A DNA stretch of 64,000 bases from Streptomyces avidinii (GTDB lineage: Bacteria > Actinomycetota > Actinomycetes > Streptomycetales > Streptomycetaceae), in contig NZ_BMVL01000002.1 of assembly GCF_014650695.1 (NCBI RefSeq), positions 486,721 to 550,720 on the forward strand. The letters run 5' to 3'. Numbering within the stretch: the first letter of the stretch is position 1; each line of letters begins with the position of its first letter. The position numbers and the translations under genes are program-made. This document shows positions 7,867 to 17,317 of the stretch, piece by piece. Under the pieces are notes generated by a model. It worked only from the letters and a program-made list of their open reading frames with translations. It made no database searches and was not told the origin of the DNA.

Positions 7867-8097
7867 TCAGCCGGAGACGAGCACGGAGTCGTCGAGGGTA
7901 CCCGTGCCAGGCAGGTGGTGGCGGGCGGCAATGAGGGCCGCGTGCACATCCGTCGTACCGGTGGACACGCAGAGCGCTCGCTCGACGTCCTCGATCTCCC
8001 CGCGCACGGGCGACTCGCCTTCCGCGGCGTCGAGTACGGAGAGCGCCCAGTAGCGGTCGACGAGGCCGGGGAGTACGGCCGGGTGAGCCATCAACAT
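7867..8097 (-). CDS. DUF5133 domain protein (short form)
   Basis: A 76-residue protein with the DUF5133 pattern: start MLMAHPAVLPGLVDRYWALS, then a central helix and LCVSTGTTDVHAALIAARHHL. The family is actinobacterial; longer members at 27830-28399 carry an ANTAR-like N-terminal part, so a regulatory role is likely but unproven. This is one of four DUF5133 loci in the window; two are broken. Confidence 0.82.
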   Translation of the reverse strand: MLMAHPAVLPGLVDRYWALSVLDAAEGESPVRGEIEDVERALCVSTGTTDVHAALIAARHHLPGTGTLDDSVLVSG

Positions 8098-8152
8098 CGG
8101 TGATTGCCTTTCGCCATCGGATCCGGATCGTGGCCGTCGCCTACCCTCCCGA

Positions 8153-8308
8153 TCACCGTTGAACCATGGCCTCGGCTGCCCGGGCGACGCGTTCCAGGGA
8201 TACGCCGGAGGCGCGGTTCACGACATCGGCCAGGTCGGAATCCGCATCGGTCGGCAGCCGCGACGGCCCCTCTGCCTGGCTCAGCGGCTCGGGGTTCGCG
8301 CTGGTCAT
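8153..8308 (-). CDS. Small hypothetical protein
   Basis: A 51-residue protein starting MTSANPEPLSQAEGPSRLP and ending in a helix SLERVARAAEAMVQR. It is supported mainly by a very good ribosome binding site: GAGGAGG six bases before the ATG. The codon pattern is normal for the window. No family recognised. Confidence 0.55.
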   Translation of the reverse strand: MTSANPEPLSQAEGPSRLPTDADSDLADVVNRASGVSLERVARAAEAMVQR

Positions 8309-8899
8309 GCCGCCTCCTCGGGCCCGATGGGGCGGGGTGGAAACGGTGTACCAGGAGAACCGCTTCTTCGAGACCCGTGCGCACTGCCACGCCAGGAAGT
8401 TTCGTCCGAACCGGCCCACCGGGCCTTGACGGCACGGGCGGCCTCACCGCCTGTTCCGCCTCGGTTGCTGTGGCAGCGCCTGGTCAGTGTGCCGCGGTCG
8501 CCCGCCGCGTCCTGAGTGGGCGACGCCGGCGCGTCCCAATACCGTGACCATCGGCCGACTGCGGTTCCCGGGCGCGTCGACGTGCTTGGTCCCGTTCTTC
8601 GAGCAGCAGCCTCGCGTGTGATGACAGCGCTCCGATGATCGCGGCATTGACACAGTCCGTAGCCGTACCCGCGGCTTACGCGGTGAGGGGCGTGGGCCTC
8701 GCAAGCGGTGGGCCCGCGCCTCCTCAAGGTCAGGGCCGTCGTACCGGTCCTGTTCCTGGGGCGAGACGGGTTCGACTTCGCACAGGCGGAACGCTGCTGC
8801 CAGGACCCCCGCAAGGTCGTCGACCGTAGGCAGGTGCGGCGGGACGCGGGGTTCCGCCGCCACATGGACGAGTGCGCCGGTGAGCGCCCGTACGCACAC

Positions 8900-11299
8900 C
8901 TAGCTGTCGCCCGTGATGTGGACGCTCATGACGCAGATGTCGTCGCGGCGCTCCCCGCGCTCGCGGGCCAATGCCTGCGCCAAGAGGTGGGGCTGACAGG
9001 AGCGGCTCAGCCGCACGGCGTGCTCCGCCAGCCGGGTGAGACCGGTGTCGACGTCCTCTCCGGGCTTCTCTACGAGCCCGTCGGTGTAGAACAGCAGTTG
9101 GTCATCCGGCTGGAGCGTGATGGCGGCCTCTTCGTACACCAGCCCGGCCGTGGCTCCGAGCAGCGTGCCAGGAGGCTGCTCCAGGAACGTTGCTGCTCCA
9201 CGACGGATGAGCAGGGGCGGCAGGTGCCCGGCGCGCGCCCAGGTCAGTTGCCGTCGGTCAAGTTGATAGCGCGCCATGACCATCGTGGCGGTGGCCGTGT
9301 CGTCGCGGGAGCCTCTGCGGGTGTGCAGGAGGAGGGTGTTGAGTTTGTGCAGCACGTTGGGGAGGGAGGAGCCGGTTATGGCCATGCCTTTGGCCGTGAA
9401 GCGTAGCTGCGCCATCGTGGCGACGGCTTCCAGCCCGTGGCCCGCGACGTCGCCTACGACGAGCAGGGCGTCATGGTCGGGCAGTTCGATCGCGCTGTAC
9501 CAGTCGCCGCCCACGTTGACGCCGCTGTCGGCCGGCAAGTACGCCACTACTACAGCGAGTCCGGGAAGGCGCAGTGACTGCTCGGGGCTCGGCAACAGGG
9601 TTTCCTGGAGGCGTACCGCGAGGTTCCGCTCGGCTTGGAGCTTGTTCTTGTGCGTGAGTACGGCCTGCTCACTGTCACGCAGCGCACGCTCTGCCTCGCG
9701 CAGGTTGGTCATGTCCTGGAAGAATCCGTGGACTTCGACGGGTGTGCCGTCGACGTCCAGCCGTGCTTCGGCGACAATGCGCAGGTGCCGCACCCCGATG
9801 GCGGTGGTGATGCGGAATCCCTGATCCACTGCCTTTCCCTCTACCAGGAGGCGCTCGACGGTGCCGCCCAGGAGCGTGATGTCCTCCGGAACCAGATGAC
9901 GGGGCAGTTCGTCGAGCCCCATGGGCCCGAGCTCCGGATCCCGCTGGAAGATCTCGTAAACCTGCTCGGACCACGTGATCGTGTCCTTGACCAGGTCCCA
10001 GTCCGCCCATCCGAGGTTCCCGAGGCGTTGCATGTCGTCGAGGCGGCGGGTCTCCCGGTCGCTGGTGTCGTGTCGCATCCAGGAGACGAGGAGGCGGCCC
10101 TCCAGCCGGGCCGCACGCACCGAGTACAGGGACTCGTGGGGTATTCCGCCGGCGGTCTCGCGGTAGGTGAAGGGTTCCCCGTCGTACACCGCCCCGGTGG
10201 CCAGTGTCTCCAGGTAGCCCTCCCACAGGGGCGTTCCCGCGACGGTTGGATACGTTTCCAGCACCGTCCTGCCCACGAGTTCCTTGCCCTGCCGCCCCGC
10301 GACGTCCACCGAGCCGGGAGCCGCGGCCTCGACACGGAAGTCCTCCACGTCGCCGCCCGCCGAACGGACGGCTGAGAGGAGCACCGCGGGGCCGGAAAGG
10401 GCATCCAGCATCGTCTGCACGGAAGCGATGTCCTCGGGCGCGGTGCTCTCCGCACGGCCCTCGGCCAGGTCATCCAATGCTGCGGCGACGGGCGGTACGG
10501 CCCGCAGCAGGGTGTCGCGCATGACGGCATCGAACTCTCCGTGGACGGTGCGGAAGAGGCCGATGGCCACGGGCGCAGAACCGTTCCCGGTCCGCAGTAC
10601 CGGCAGCCAGGCCCGCGAGGGCCATCTTTCCGGTTCGCCGCCGATGAGGAGGTGACGCTGCGCGTCCCGTGCGGGGTGCTCCAGCCAGAGCGCCGTGCCG
10701 GCGTCGAGGGCTTCGAGGGGCGCGAGCCCAGGAAGCGGCGGGGTATGACTCCACTGCGTGACGATCCGGTCGTCGACGCCTGCTGAGCCCAACAGGTCGA
10801 GGCCGTCCTCCGGCGCCCTCGCATAGATCATCACCGCGTCGGTGCCCATGGGGCCTGCGAAGACGGCCCGTAGGACTTGAGCCGCCTCGTCCGCGGTCCG
10901 TACCGCCTTGAGCCCCGCGGCCAGGTTGCGCAGGAGCGTCCTGTCGCGGGAGACGTAGCGAGCGGCGCGGAAAGGTAGCGGCTCCTGTTGCGCCGTCGCC
11001 TCGGGACCGGTATCGGCCGTCCTGGGCCGCTCGTCTGATCCGGTGCGGCCCAGCGTTGACCAGCATTCCTCCCTCAGGGATCGCCCGCGCACTCGGGCCC
11101 GGAGGAGCAAGCGATCGTACGCCTGCGCCGCCGAGACGTGCTCTTGGGCCATCACGACACCTTTGGCCCGCTCCAGCAGGGCTGTCTCGGACGCCCGGGC
11201 CGCGATCTCTCCGGCCTCGGACCGCCGCTCGTCCACGGTCCCGGTCAGGGCCGGTACCTCCGACGCGGCATCGCCCGCCCGGTCGGCGTCCTTCGTCAT
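8900..11299 (-). CDS. SpoIIE-type PP2C phosphatase with ANTAR-like, GAF and PAS domains
   Basis: A 799-residue sensor phosphatase. An ANTAR-like segment is at about 35-85 (LLERAKGVVMAQEHVSAAQA). A GAF-like domain (about 110-270) holds LLRNLAAGLKAVRTADEAAQ. PAS modules follow, one with LGWADWDLVKDTITWSEQVY (about 440-460) and a PAC-like MTNLREAERALRDSE. A coiled coil (LQAERNLAVRLQETLLPSP) leads into the PP2C_SIG domain (about 570-799) with GGDWYSAIELPD, VGDVAGHGLEAVATM, LLFYTDGLVEKPGED and a terminal RRDDICVMSV, so the metal-binding Asp residues are present. Such enzymes dephosphorylate STAS anti-anti-sigma factors. No such partner is adjacent; STAS proteins lie at 30.6 and 49.5 kb. The start at MTKDADRAG was chosen where similarity begins. 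Confidence 0.88.
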   Translation of the reverse strand: MTKDADRAGDAASEVPALTGTVDERRSEAGEIAARASETALLERAKGVVMAQEHVSAAQAYDRLLLRARVRGRSLREECWSTLGRTGSDERPRTADTGPEATAQQEPLPFRAARYVSRDRTLLRNLAAGLKAVRTADEAAQVLRAVFAGPMGTDAVMIYARAPEDGLDLLGSAGVDDRIVTQWSHTPPLPGLAPLEALDAGTALWLEHPARDAQRHLLIGGEPERWPSRAWLPVLRTGNGSAPVAIGLFRTVHGEFDAVMRDTLLRAVPPVAAALDDLAEGRAESTAPEDIASVQTMLDALSGPAVLLSAVRSAGGDVEDFRVEAAAPGSVDVAGRQGKELVGRTVLETYPTVAGTPLWEGYLETLATGAVYDGEPFTYRETAGGIPHESLYSVRAARLEGRLLVSWMRHDTSDRETRRLDDMQRLGNLGWADWDLVKDTITWSEQVYEIFQRDPELGPMGLDELPRHLVPEDITLLGGTVERLLVEGKAVDQGFRITTAIGVRHLRIVAEARLDVDGTPVEVHGFFQDMTNLREAERALRDSEQAVLTHKNKLQAERNLAVRLQETLLPSPEQSLRLPGLAVVVAYLPADSGVNVGGDWYSAIELPDHDALLVVGDVAGHGLEAVATMAQLRFTAKGMAITGSSLPNVLHKLNTLLLHTRRGSRDDTATATMVMARYQLDRRQLTWARAGHLPPLLIRRGAATFLEQPPGTLLGATAGLVYEEAAITLQPDDQLLFYTDGLVEKPGEDVDTGLTRLAEHAVRLSRSCQPHLLAQALARERGERRDDICVMSVHITGDS

Positions 11300-12189
11300 G
11301 AATCGAGCATGGCACGTATGAGCTGGGTGAGCACCGAAATCGCGACAGCAGTTCGACCACGGGCCGGCCCCTCGGAGGTATGCGGGACGATGCCCAGAGG
11401 AGGGCGAGGGCCGGTGGCGGGGATTGAGGCGGCGGCGGGTATGACGGGCCCTGCGGAACCGTGACCCGGCCCCTTCCGACCGCACACCGCATCCCTCTGT
11501 TTCCGGCTCAGTGGGTCCCGAGCGCGGTCCGGGGATGAGGGACGCCCCGCCCCCGGGGGCGCTGCCGAAGCGACGGCCGGCGATCAGTTCTTCCGCCGCC
11601 CCCTGCGCGCCGTCCGGGCTGCACCAGCCCGCCCCGTCTCGGAAATGATGCATCCGCATGGGACCCATGGCCGGTTCACACCTGGAACACGAACGCTGGC
11701 GCAAGCCCTGACCTGAAACCAGCCCGATGCTGCCCCCCGCATACGCCGGAAGTGCCCGCGTCAACGGTTGGCCCCGCGGGAGACCCCGCAGGGCGGGTCG
11801 AGCACCGGCTCGGGAGCCAGTCCTTCCGGCCTCTGTCTCGGCGATGGAGCAAGGGGCCGCTGGCGTACACGCGGCTGCCCTGGCGGCCCTCGGGATATCT
11901 ACCACCGCGCACTCCACCTGATCTACGGCCGGCTCCCGACGGTAGCCGTAGGGTCGGCGGCCCTTCGACTCCCCATCCCACTGGGAAACTGCCGACGGGC
12001 CGCAGGGGTGGGGGCGGCGGCGAGCGGAGACGGTGGGATCGCCGGTAGGGGCGGGGATACCGGGAAGAGCAGCGAACATCGGTGAATGCCGTCGCCGGGC
12101 AAGGGCAGGCGCACTCGTGGATTCGATCGGCCGACTCGAGTGAAGGGGCCGGTCCACATGCTGCAAACGAGGACGAAGGAGTACGGCGG
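11300..12189. other. 890-base interval without a recognised gene
   Basis: Upstream of the SpoIIE gene (minus) and the CBS gene (plus), so it must hold both promoters. Open frames here are long because of the GC content, but none shows family similarity, a ribosome binding site or normal residue composition. No remnant was recognised. Confidence 0.5.
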
Positions 12190-12606
12190 ATGACGAAGGC
12201 ACGCGACATCATGACGGCGGACGCGACATGCATCGGCGCCCAGGAGACGGTGCTGGACGCCGCGAAGAAGATGGCCGAGCTGAAGGTCGGCTCCCTGCCG
12301 ATCTGCGGCACGGACGAGAAGCTCAAGGGGATGCTCACCGACCGCGACATCGTCGTGAACGTCCTCGCGGCCGGCAAGGACCCCGAACGGGTGACCGCGG
12401 GCGAACTCGCCCAAGGCGAAGCCGTCACCATCGGCGCCGACGACAGCGCGGAGGAAATCCTGCGCACCATGGGCGACCACCAGGTCCGCCGCCTCCCCGT
12501 CATCGACGGACACACCCTGGTCGGCATCGTCGCACTGGCAGACGTCGCCCGCGCCCTGCCCGACACGAAGGTCGGCGACCTGCTCGGAACCATTTCGCAG
12601 CACTGA
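12190..12606 (+). CDS. Two-CBS-domain protein
   Basis: A 138-residue protein made of a CBS pair: MTKARDIMTADATCIGAQET ... GMLTDRDIVVNVL, and AVTIGADDSAEEILRTMGDH ... VRRLPVIDGHTLVGIVALAD. CBS pairs bind adenine nucleotides and act as energy or redox sensors. AAGGAG precedes the ATG by eight bases. The protein at 56026-56439 is a close paralogue, and a third copy survives only as a C-terminal fragment at 52382-52610. It may share a transcript with the PHP gene 68 bases downstream. Confidence 0.9.
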   Translation: MTKARDIMTADATCIGAQETVLDAAKKMAELKVGSLPICGTDEKLKGMLTDRDIVVNVLAAGKDPERVTAGELAQGEAVTIGADDSAEEILRTMGDHQVRRLPVIDGHTLVGIVALADVARALPDTKVGDLLGTISQH

Positions 12607-12674
12607 CCGGCTGCCCCGCGCCCGCCCGGGATGCCTGTGCGGCGTGGGGCCTACAGCAGGCCGACACTGGAGGC

Positions 12675-13676
12675 ATGGATCCGAACGAAGCTCTGCGTCG
12701 GATCGCCTTCCTCCTCGAATGGCGCGGGGCGTCCCCGTACCGCGTGCGGGCCTTCCACACCGCGGCCGACGCCGCCCGCGAGCTGCCACCGGGCCCGGTG
12801 GACGCCGCCCAGGCCGAACGACTGCGCGGGGTGGGCCCGGTCACCGCGGAGGTGATCGCCCAGGCATCGGGCGGATCGGTACCTGGCTACCTCGCTCGCC
12901 TCATGGCCGAAGCCGACCCGGACGCCAGGGCCGGCTGGGACCTCGCGACTGCGAGCACGGGAGACTGCCACCTGCACTCCGACTGGTCGGACGGCGGCAG
13001 CCCGCTCGAGGACATGGCCGACGCGGCCCGCGCAATGGGCCACCAGTGGGCCGTTCTCACCGACCACTCGCCGCGGCTGACGATCGCCCACGGACTGAGC
13101 ACCGAGCGGCTCGAAAGCCAACTGGAGGCCGTGGCCGCCGTGAATGCGAGGATGGGATCCGGCTTTCGGCTGCTGACCGGCATCGAGTGCGACATCCTCG
13201 ACGACGGCTCGCTCGACCAGGACGAAGACTTGCTCGGCCGGCTCGACCTCGTCGTGGCATCGGTGCACTCGAAGCTCCGCTCGGAGCCCGAGCCGATGAC
13301 CGCCCGCCTGCTGGCTGCGGTGCGCAACCCGCATGTCGACGTGCTGGGGCACTGCACGGGACGGATCATCACCGGTCGGGGGCGCCCCCAGTCCCGCTTC
13401 GACGCCGAGGCCGTGTTCGCGGCGTGCGCCGAGGCCGGGACCGCGGTGGAGATCAACTGCCGGCCCGAACGGCGCGACCCGCCGGACGACCTGCTCGTGC
13501 AGGCCGCCGCCGAAGGATGCCGCTTCGCCGTGGACACCGACGCCCACGCCCCCGAACAGCTGCACTGGCAGAGCACGGGTTACGCACGGGCGGCACGGAT
13601 CGGCCTGGGCCCGGACCGGCTGATCACGACCTGGTCGCTCGGTCGGCTGCTGACGACGATGAGCGGCAGACAGTGA
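12675..13676 (+). CDS. PHP-domain phosphoesterase with N-terminal helix-hairpin-helix region (PolX C-terminus-like)
   Basis: A 333-residue protein. Residues 1-95 resemble the PolX helix-hairpin-helix part (MDPNEALRRIAFLLEWRGAS, YRVRAFHTAADA, ERLRGVGPVTAEVIAQ). Residues about 96-330 are a PHP domain with metal motifs: DCHLHSDWSDG, LTDHSPRLTIAHGLS, TGIECDIL, VASVHSKL, DVLGHCTGR, VEINCRPER and DTDAHAPEQL. It is expected to be a metal-dependent phosphoesterase or DNA-repair nuclease. There is no polymerase palm, so it is a stand-alone form. GGAGG sits only one base before the ATG, so start choice or leader spacing is unusual. Confidence 0.85.
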   Translation: MDPNEALRRIAFLLEWRGASPYRVRAFHTAADAARELPPGPVDAAQAERLRGVGPVTAEVIAQASGGSVPGYLARLMAEADPDARAGWDLATASTGDCHLHSDWSDGGSPLEDMADAARAMGHQWAVLTDHSPRLTIAHGLSTERLESQLEAVAAVNARMGSGFRLLTGIECDILDDGSLDQDEDLLGRLDLVVASVHSKLRSEPEPMTARLLAAVRNPHVDVLGHCTGRIITGRGRPQSRFDAEAVFAACAEAGTAVEINCRPERRDPPDDLLVQAAAEGCRFAVDTDAHAPEQLHWQSTGYARAARIGLGPDRLITTWSLGRLLTTMSGRQ

Positions 13677-13830
13677 ACCACTCACCGTCCGCCCCGCTCG
13701 ACGGCCCGGCGCAAGGCTGCCGCCTCCGCCAGACGGGTGAGACGCCCCGGGCGGCCGGCGCCCGCACCTCCGGCGGGGAAGCGATCGGATCGTGCCCGAC
13801 AGGCCCGGCCCGAACACCTATGGAGGCGAC

Positions 13831-13953
13831 ATGGGACACGGCGGGAATGTCATCGACGAGCTGATGGCCGACCACCGGGAGGTGGAGGATATGTTCAGCC
13901 ACATCCAGCCCATGACCGGCATGGGGCAGGAACTGCGCGATCTAAGCGCCAAG
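13831..13953 (+). pseudogene. Hemerythrin-like (HHE) protein, N-terminal remnant
   Basis: A good ribosome binding site (GGAGG, four bases before the ATG) starts MGHGGNVIDELMADHREVED, the beginning of Streptomyces hemerythrin HHE-domain proteins, including the first His/Asp/Glu ligand helix. Similarity ends about residue 40 (GMGQELRDLSAK); the following residues are Arg/Pro-rich and unrelated. The remaining ligand helices are missing, so no di-iron site can form. A 3' deletion or a fusion to downstream DNA is inferred. Confidence 0.65.
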
Positions 13954-14150
13954 GCACGTCCTGACCCCTGGGCGGCGGGCCCTCGGCCCGTCCGGGCTCG
14001 CCGCCCTCGGACGGACGGTGACGTGCGTCATGCCGCACGCCTACGGCTTCGGGCTACGCTGGTCGCCCACGAGCGGAGCGGCGCAGCTTCGCGCCGCAGC
14101 TCGCGGACCCGCCACGGGCCCGGGCGAGCACGTTCCCCGAGGAAGCCGCC

Positions 14151-14654
14151 GTGTCCCCCGATCTCGCACCCGTCATATCCGCCGGCACCCGCTGGCTGCT
14201 GACCGCCTTCCCACCCGCCCCGGGCGCGTTCAGCCAGGCCCTGGCCGAGGCACAGGCCCGGCAGGCCGTCAGCCTCGCCGCGGCGCTGCGCCACCCGACG
14301 CCCCTCGACGCCCAGCTGCTGCATCTCCTCGGCCCTGGCGGGAGCGCCGGGCTGGACTGGCTGACCGGCGCCGACCACGGCGGCGATGCCGACGCCGACT
14401 GGCGGACGTGGGTGGACGAAACCGTCGTCAGCTGGGCCGCCTGCCTCCTCGCGGCGCCCGCCCTCGCCGTCGACGCCCACCACTTGGTCGATCGTGGCCA
14501 GGTGGGTGAGGTCACCCGACTCACCCACCCCGGCGACCACGAACACGACGCCGCGCCGCTGCTGCGCCACCCCGACCTGCTCGAACCGGTCGCCGCCCTG
14601 CACCGGGCGCCGCTCCTGGACCTGCTGGCCAACGAGAACGCCGCCCTGGGGTAG
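14151..14654 (+). CDS. Hypothetical protein, 167 residues
   Basis: Starts with GTG (MSPDLAPVISAGTRWLLTAF) behind a GAGGAA site. Mostly helical, Leu/Ala-rich and soluble, with His-rich patches (HHLVDRGQVGEV, HPGDHEHDAAPLLRHPDLL). No domain recognised. The clean codon pattern and lack of charge clusters make it a credible gene. It follows the hemerythrin remnant, and the fusion junction may lie just before it. Confidence 0.55.
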   Translation: MSPDLAPVISAGTRWLLTAFPPAPGAFSQALAEAQARQAVSLAAALRHPTPLDAQLLHLLGPGGSAGLDWLTGADHGGDADADWRTWVDETVVSWAACLLAAPALAVDAHHLVDRGQVGEVTRLTHPGDHEHDAAPLLRHPDLLEPVAALHRAPLLDLLANENAALG

Positions 14655-14685
14655 ACAGACGTCGGTGTCACGGGGCGCCCGGGGG

Positions 14686-14814
14686 CTATGTCGCCCGAAC
14701 CGCGCCGAGATGGCGCTCCAGCCCGTCGGCGGCGGACCGCCGGTAGAGCCCGAGAGCATCCGCCCGCAGGAATTCGTGGCCCTCGTCACGCAGGGTCAGC
14801 TGCTCGGCCGCCAT
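14686..14814 (-). CDS. Possible small protein or remnant
   Basis: A 42-residue minus-strand reading frame beginning MAAEQLTLRDEGHEFLRADA and ending ERHLGAVRAT. It looks protein-like and extends upstream without a stop, so it may be the C-terminal piece of a lost gene. No family recognised and no clear ribosome binding site. Confidence 0.3.
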   Translation of the reverse strand: MAAEQLTLRDEGHEFLRADALGLYRRSAADGLERHLGAVRAT

Positions 14815-15137
14815 TCCAAGCTCTCGGCGGAACGTTGGTGTCGCGTTCCCCGTGGACGGCCGGGACGGGAGCGCGCAGCTGGTCGCTGCGGCTCATAGGG
14901 GACAGGGCTCGCAGCAGGTCGCGATCGCGTTCGGGGGTCCGTACCTGGCCGCGGCGGACCCGGGGCGAAGACGTCCAGCGCGGGCGAGGAGCGTGGCGGA
15001 TGCGGGCTTGTGTGCTCGGGCGTGACGATCTGCCTCGCCGGCCGGGCGATGGCCGACCGCGTCAGCGCGGCCGTGCTTCTGCTTGCGGGCCGCCGTCTCG
15101 TCCTTCTGCGTTCGGCGCTGCGCGTCGGCGCTGGGGG

Positions 15138-15269
15138 TCAGCGCGTCGCCGACTTCGCCGTGCCGGCCGGTCGGCACCACGGCTTCCTCAGCTTGTTTCC
15201 GGGCTTCAGGGTCACCGCTTTCACCTGGGGCCTGCGACGGGGTGGTCCGGGGGGCTTGTGCTCGCTCAC
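15138..15269 (-). CDS. Possible small basic protein
   Basis: A GTG start (VSEHKPPGPPRRRPQVKAVT) lies six bases after a clear AGGAG and gives 43 residues, rich in Lys, Arg and Pro. The rest of the 14.8-15.6 kb interval has no recognisable gene. A basic hydrophilic frame continues downstream in another phase, so a frameshift is possible. Confidence is low. Confidence 0.35.
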   Translation of the reverse strand: MSEHKPPGPPRRRPQVKAVTLKPGNKLRKPWCRPAGTAKSATR

Positions 15270-15585
15270 CGTGTTCTCCTGTTCTGCTGTCTCAAGCTGC
15301 GGTCCGGCCGTCCATCCGGCGGCCAGGAGATCGTGTATCGGCTCCGTGGGTACGCGCCGCCCTTGATCAGGCTTGCCTGGTGGGCCGTATCGGCGGCCAT
15401 GGCCCGGTCGTGCCGGCCGTGGTTTCCCAGCTCTCATAGAGTTTCCTGGCAGTGGTACCCTCCATGGCTTCGCCGACCCGCTCAGGTGACTCTCGGCTAC
15501 CCCGAAGGGCCGCCCCTATCACCGAGCCGTCCCTGCTCGGACCCTGGGCAGGAGGCACCGCCGGGGCAACGGTGCGCGGGCGGGC

Positions 15586-16305
15586 TCACCCCAGCGCCTC
15601 CGTGACCGCCCGCAGATCGGCGAGCAGACCCTGATAGGCCGCCTCCCGGTCAGGCGCGCGCAGCACGGCCGATGGATGCAACGTGGCCAGAAACTGCGGC
15701 CGGCCTGCCCGGGAGGGGCCCGCGTCGGCACTCTCCCGGTCAGGCAGGGACCGCAGCACTCCCCTCTGTTCGCTCACCCTGAACGCATTGCCCAGGAGCG
15801 CCTTGCCGGCCGTTCCGCCGAGCACCACGACCACCTCGGGCTCGACGAGCCGCAGCTCCTCCTCCAGCCACGGCCGACAGGCCGTCATCTCCCGGAGGCT
15901 CGGGGCCTTGTGAATGCGGCGCTTACCGCGTTCCGAGGTCGTGAACTTGAAGTGCTTGACGGCATTGGTGAAGTAGACGGGCTCGTCGCCGAGCCCCGCC
16001 TCGTCCAAGGCCTTGCGCAACAGCCGGCCGGCCGGGCCGACGAAGGGCTCGCCCTGGCGATCCTCCTGATCGCCCGGCTGTTCCCCGACAAGGACCAGCC
16101 GGGCGTGCGCGGGGCCGGCTCCGAACACCGTCTGTGTGGCGTCCTTGAACAGCGGACAGCCGCGACACGAGGCCGCTGCCCGCCTGAGGCTTGCCAGGCC
16201 GCCCCGGCGTGGGAGGTAGGGGCGGGCATCGTATGCCGCTCCCGCGTCCGCAGTCGTATCCGCCGACGTGTCGCGGTCAGCGCCGCGGTCGGTACGTACC
16301 CTCAT
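15586..16305 (-). CDS. udgX: UdgX-type uracil-DNA glycosylase / uracil-DNA crosslinking protein
   Basis: A 239-residue member of the family-4-like UDG superfamily. Iron-sulfur Cys residues lie at C47-x2-C50 and C143. Motif A reads GEQPGDQED (74-82), followed by GPAGRLLRKAL. The diagnostic UdgX insertion KRRIH is at 128-132; its His is known to form a covalent bond with the deoxyribose of uracil-containing DNA in mycobacterial UdgX. HPSAVLR near the C-terminus is the second UDG motif. VKH replaces the VKC of family-4 enzymes. The first 45 residues are a disordered-looking extension. AAAGGTGG precedes the ATG. It is adjacent to the decayed SDR gene, with no evident operon. Confidence 0.88.
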   Translation of the reverse strand: MRVRTDRGADRDTSADTTADAGAAYDARPYLPRRGGLASLRRAAASCRGCPLFKDATQTVFGAGPAHARLVLVGEQPGDQEDRQGEPFVGPAGRLLRKALDEAGLGDEPVYFTNAVKHFKFTTSERGKRRIHKAPSLREMTACRPWLEEELRLVEPEVVVVLGGTAGKALLGNAFRVSEQRGVLRSLPDRESADAGPSRAGRPQFLATLHPSAVLRAPDREAAYQGLLADLRAVTEALG

Positions 16306-16369
16306 GGCTGCCACCTTTCGGAGTCGACTCCGGCGCCCTTCCCCCTCGAGGAAGCGGCTTTCGCCCGCC

Positions 16370-17135
16370 CCTCGGCGTCGACGATTTCTGCTGTGCGACT
16401 GCCGCTGCCATGCGGTCGCGCCAGTGGGCGTGCAGGGCGGTTCTGGCACCGACCGGGAGCCCGCGGATGGAGTGCTCCTTGAGCCGAGCGTGTACGGAGC
16501 CGGCCACTCGTCCTGGACCGGCCGGCCATGAGGGCGCGGTACCCCTGACGGGTTACGAGCGCGGGGTCGTCCTTCTTCGAACGGCCGGGACGGGCGCCCA
16601 GCAAGCCGGCCCGGAGAAGACCGTGTGTCCGTCGCACCGGAGGCAGGGCGGTGACCGTGACACCGGTGCCCTGCACCTCATGGTGCAGGGCGGCCTGGGC
16701 GAAGGAGTACAGGAAGGCCTTGGAAGCGTCGTAGACGGCGTGGCACGGCCCTGACGTCTCGGCGGCGACCGACGAGGTGAAGATCAGCAGCCGGTCATCC
16801 CCGCGCTCGGCCATGTCCGCCAGCAGGCGCCTGGCCAGGTGCACCGTGGAGGAGGCGTTGACGTCGATCACCCGAGCCAGGTCTCCCGGATCCGTCTCGC
16901 GGAAAGCGCCGGCGTGGCCGATGCCCGCGTTGAGGAGGGCGGTACTCACGCGACGCTCGCCCGCCCGCAGCGTGCACCGCGGTTCCGTGTACGCGCAGGG
17001 AGCCGCCGCCTCGTGGACGAGGTCGTCCTCGGCCGCGATCACGAGATCGTATCCGTGGTGCGCGCATTCGCGTGCCAGCTCCAGACTGCCGCTGGAAACG
17101 CCGGTGACCAGGACCAAAGGGCGTCGCGTAGCCAT
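16370..17135 (-). pseudogene. Short-chain dehydrogenase/reductase, decayed
   Basis: Begins MATRRPLVLVTGVSSGSLEL. The expected TGxSSGIG cofactor loop is damaged (SSGSLEL). About 25 residues are missing after VHEAAAPCAY, up to the LLNAGIGHAGAF motif. The catalytic Tyr and Lys remain (YDASKAFLYSFA), but later homology is split between two frames: SKKDDPALVTRQGYRALMAG in the first, and ARTALHAHWRDRMAAAVAQQ in another. A small deletion plus at least one frameshift best explain this. Confidence 0.7.
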
Positions 17136-17317
17136 GATCCTGCGGCTACCCGCCGGCAGGCCGCGCATGCCACCCCTCTCGCTTCTGGATCCGGGTGAGG
17201 TCCTGCCAGGACGCGGGAGCACGACGGTGTGCGGGAACCGCGGGGGCGTGATTGGGTCGGGCCGTGCCGGGCAGGCGACTGAAGCGGGGCCGAATCGGAC
17301 CGGTGAGGAGCAGCGCC

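Noticed and set aside
11676..12593. Minus-strand frame antisense to the CBS gene
   Set aside because: Ser/Arg/Pro-rich shadow; the plus strand has a clear CBS pair with a ribosome binding site.
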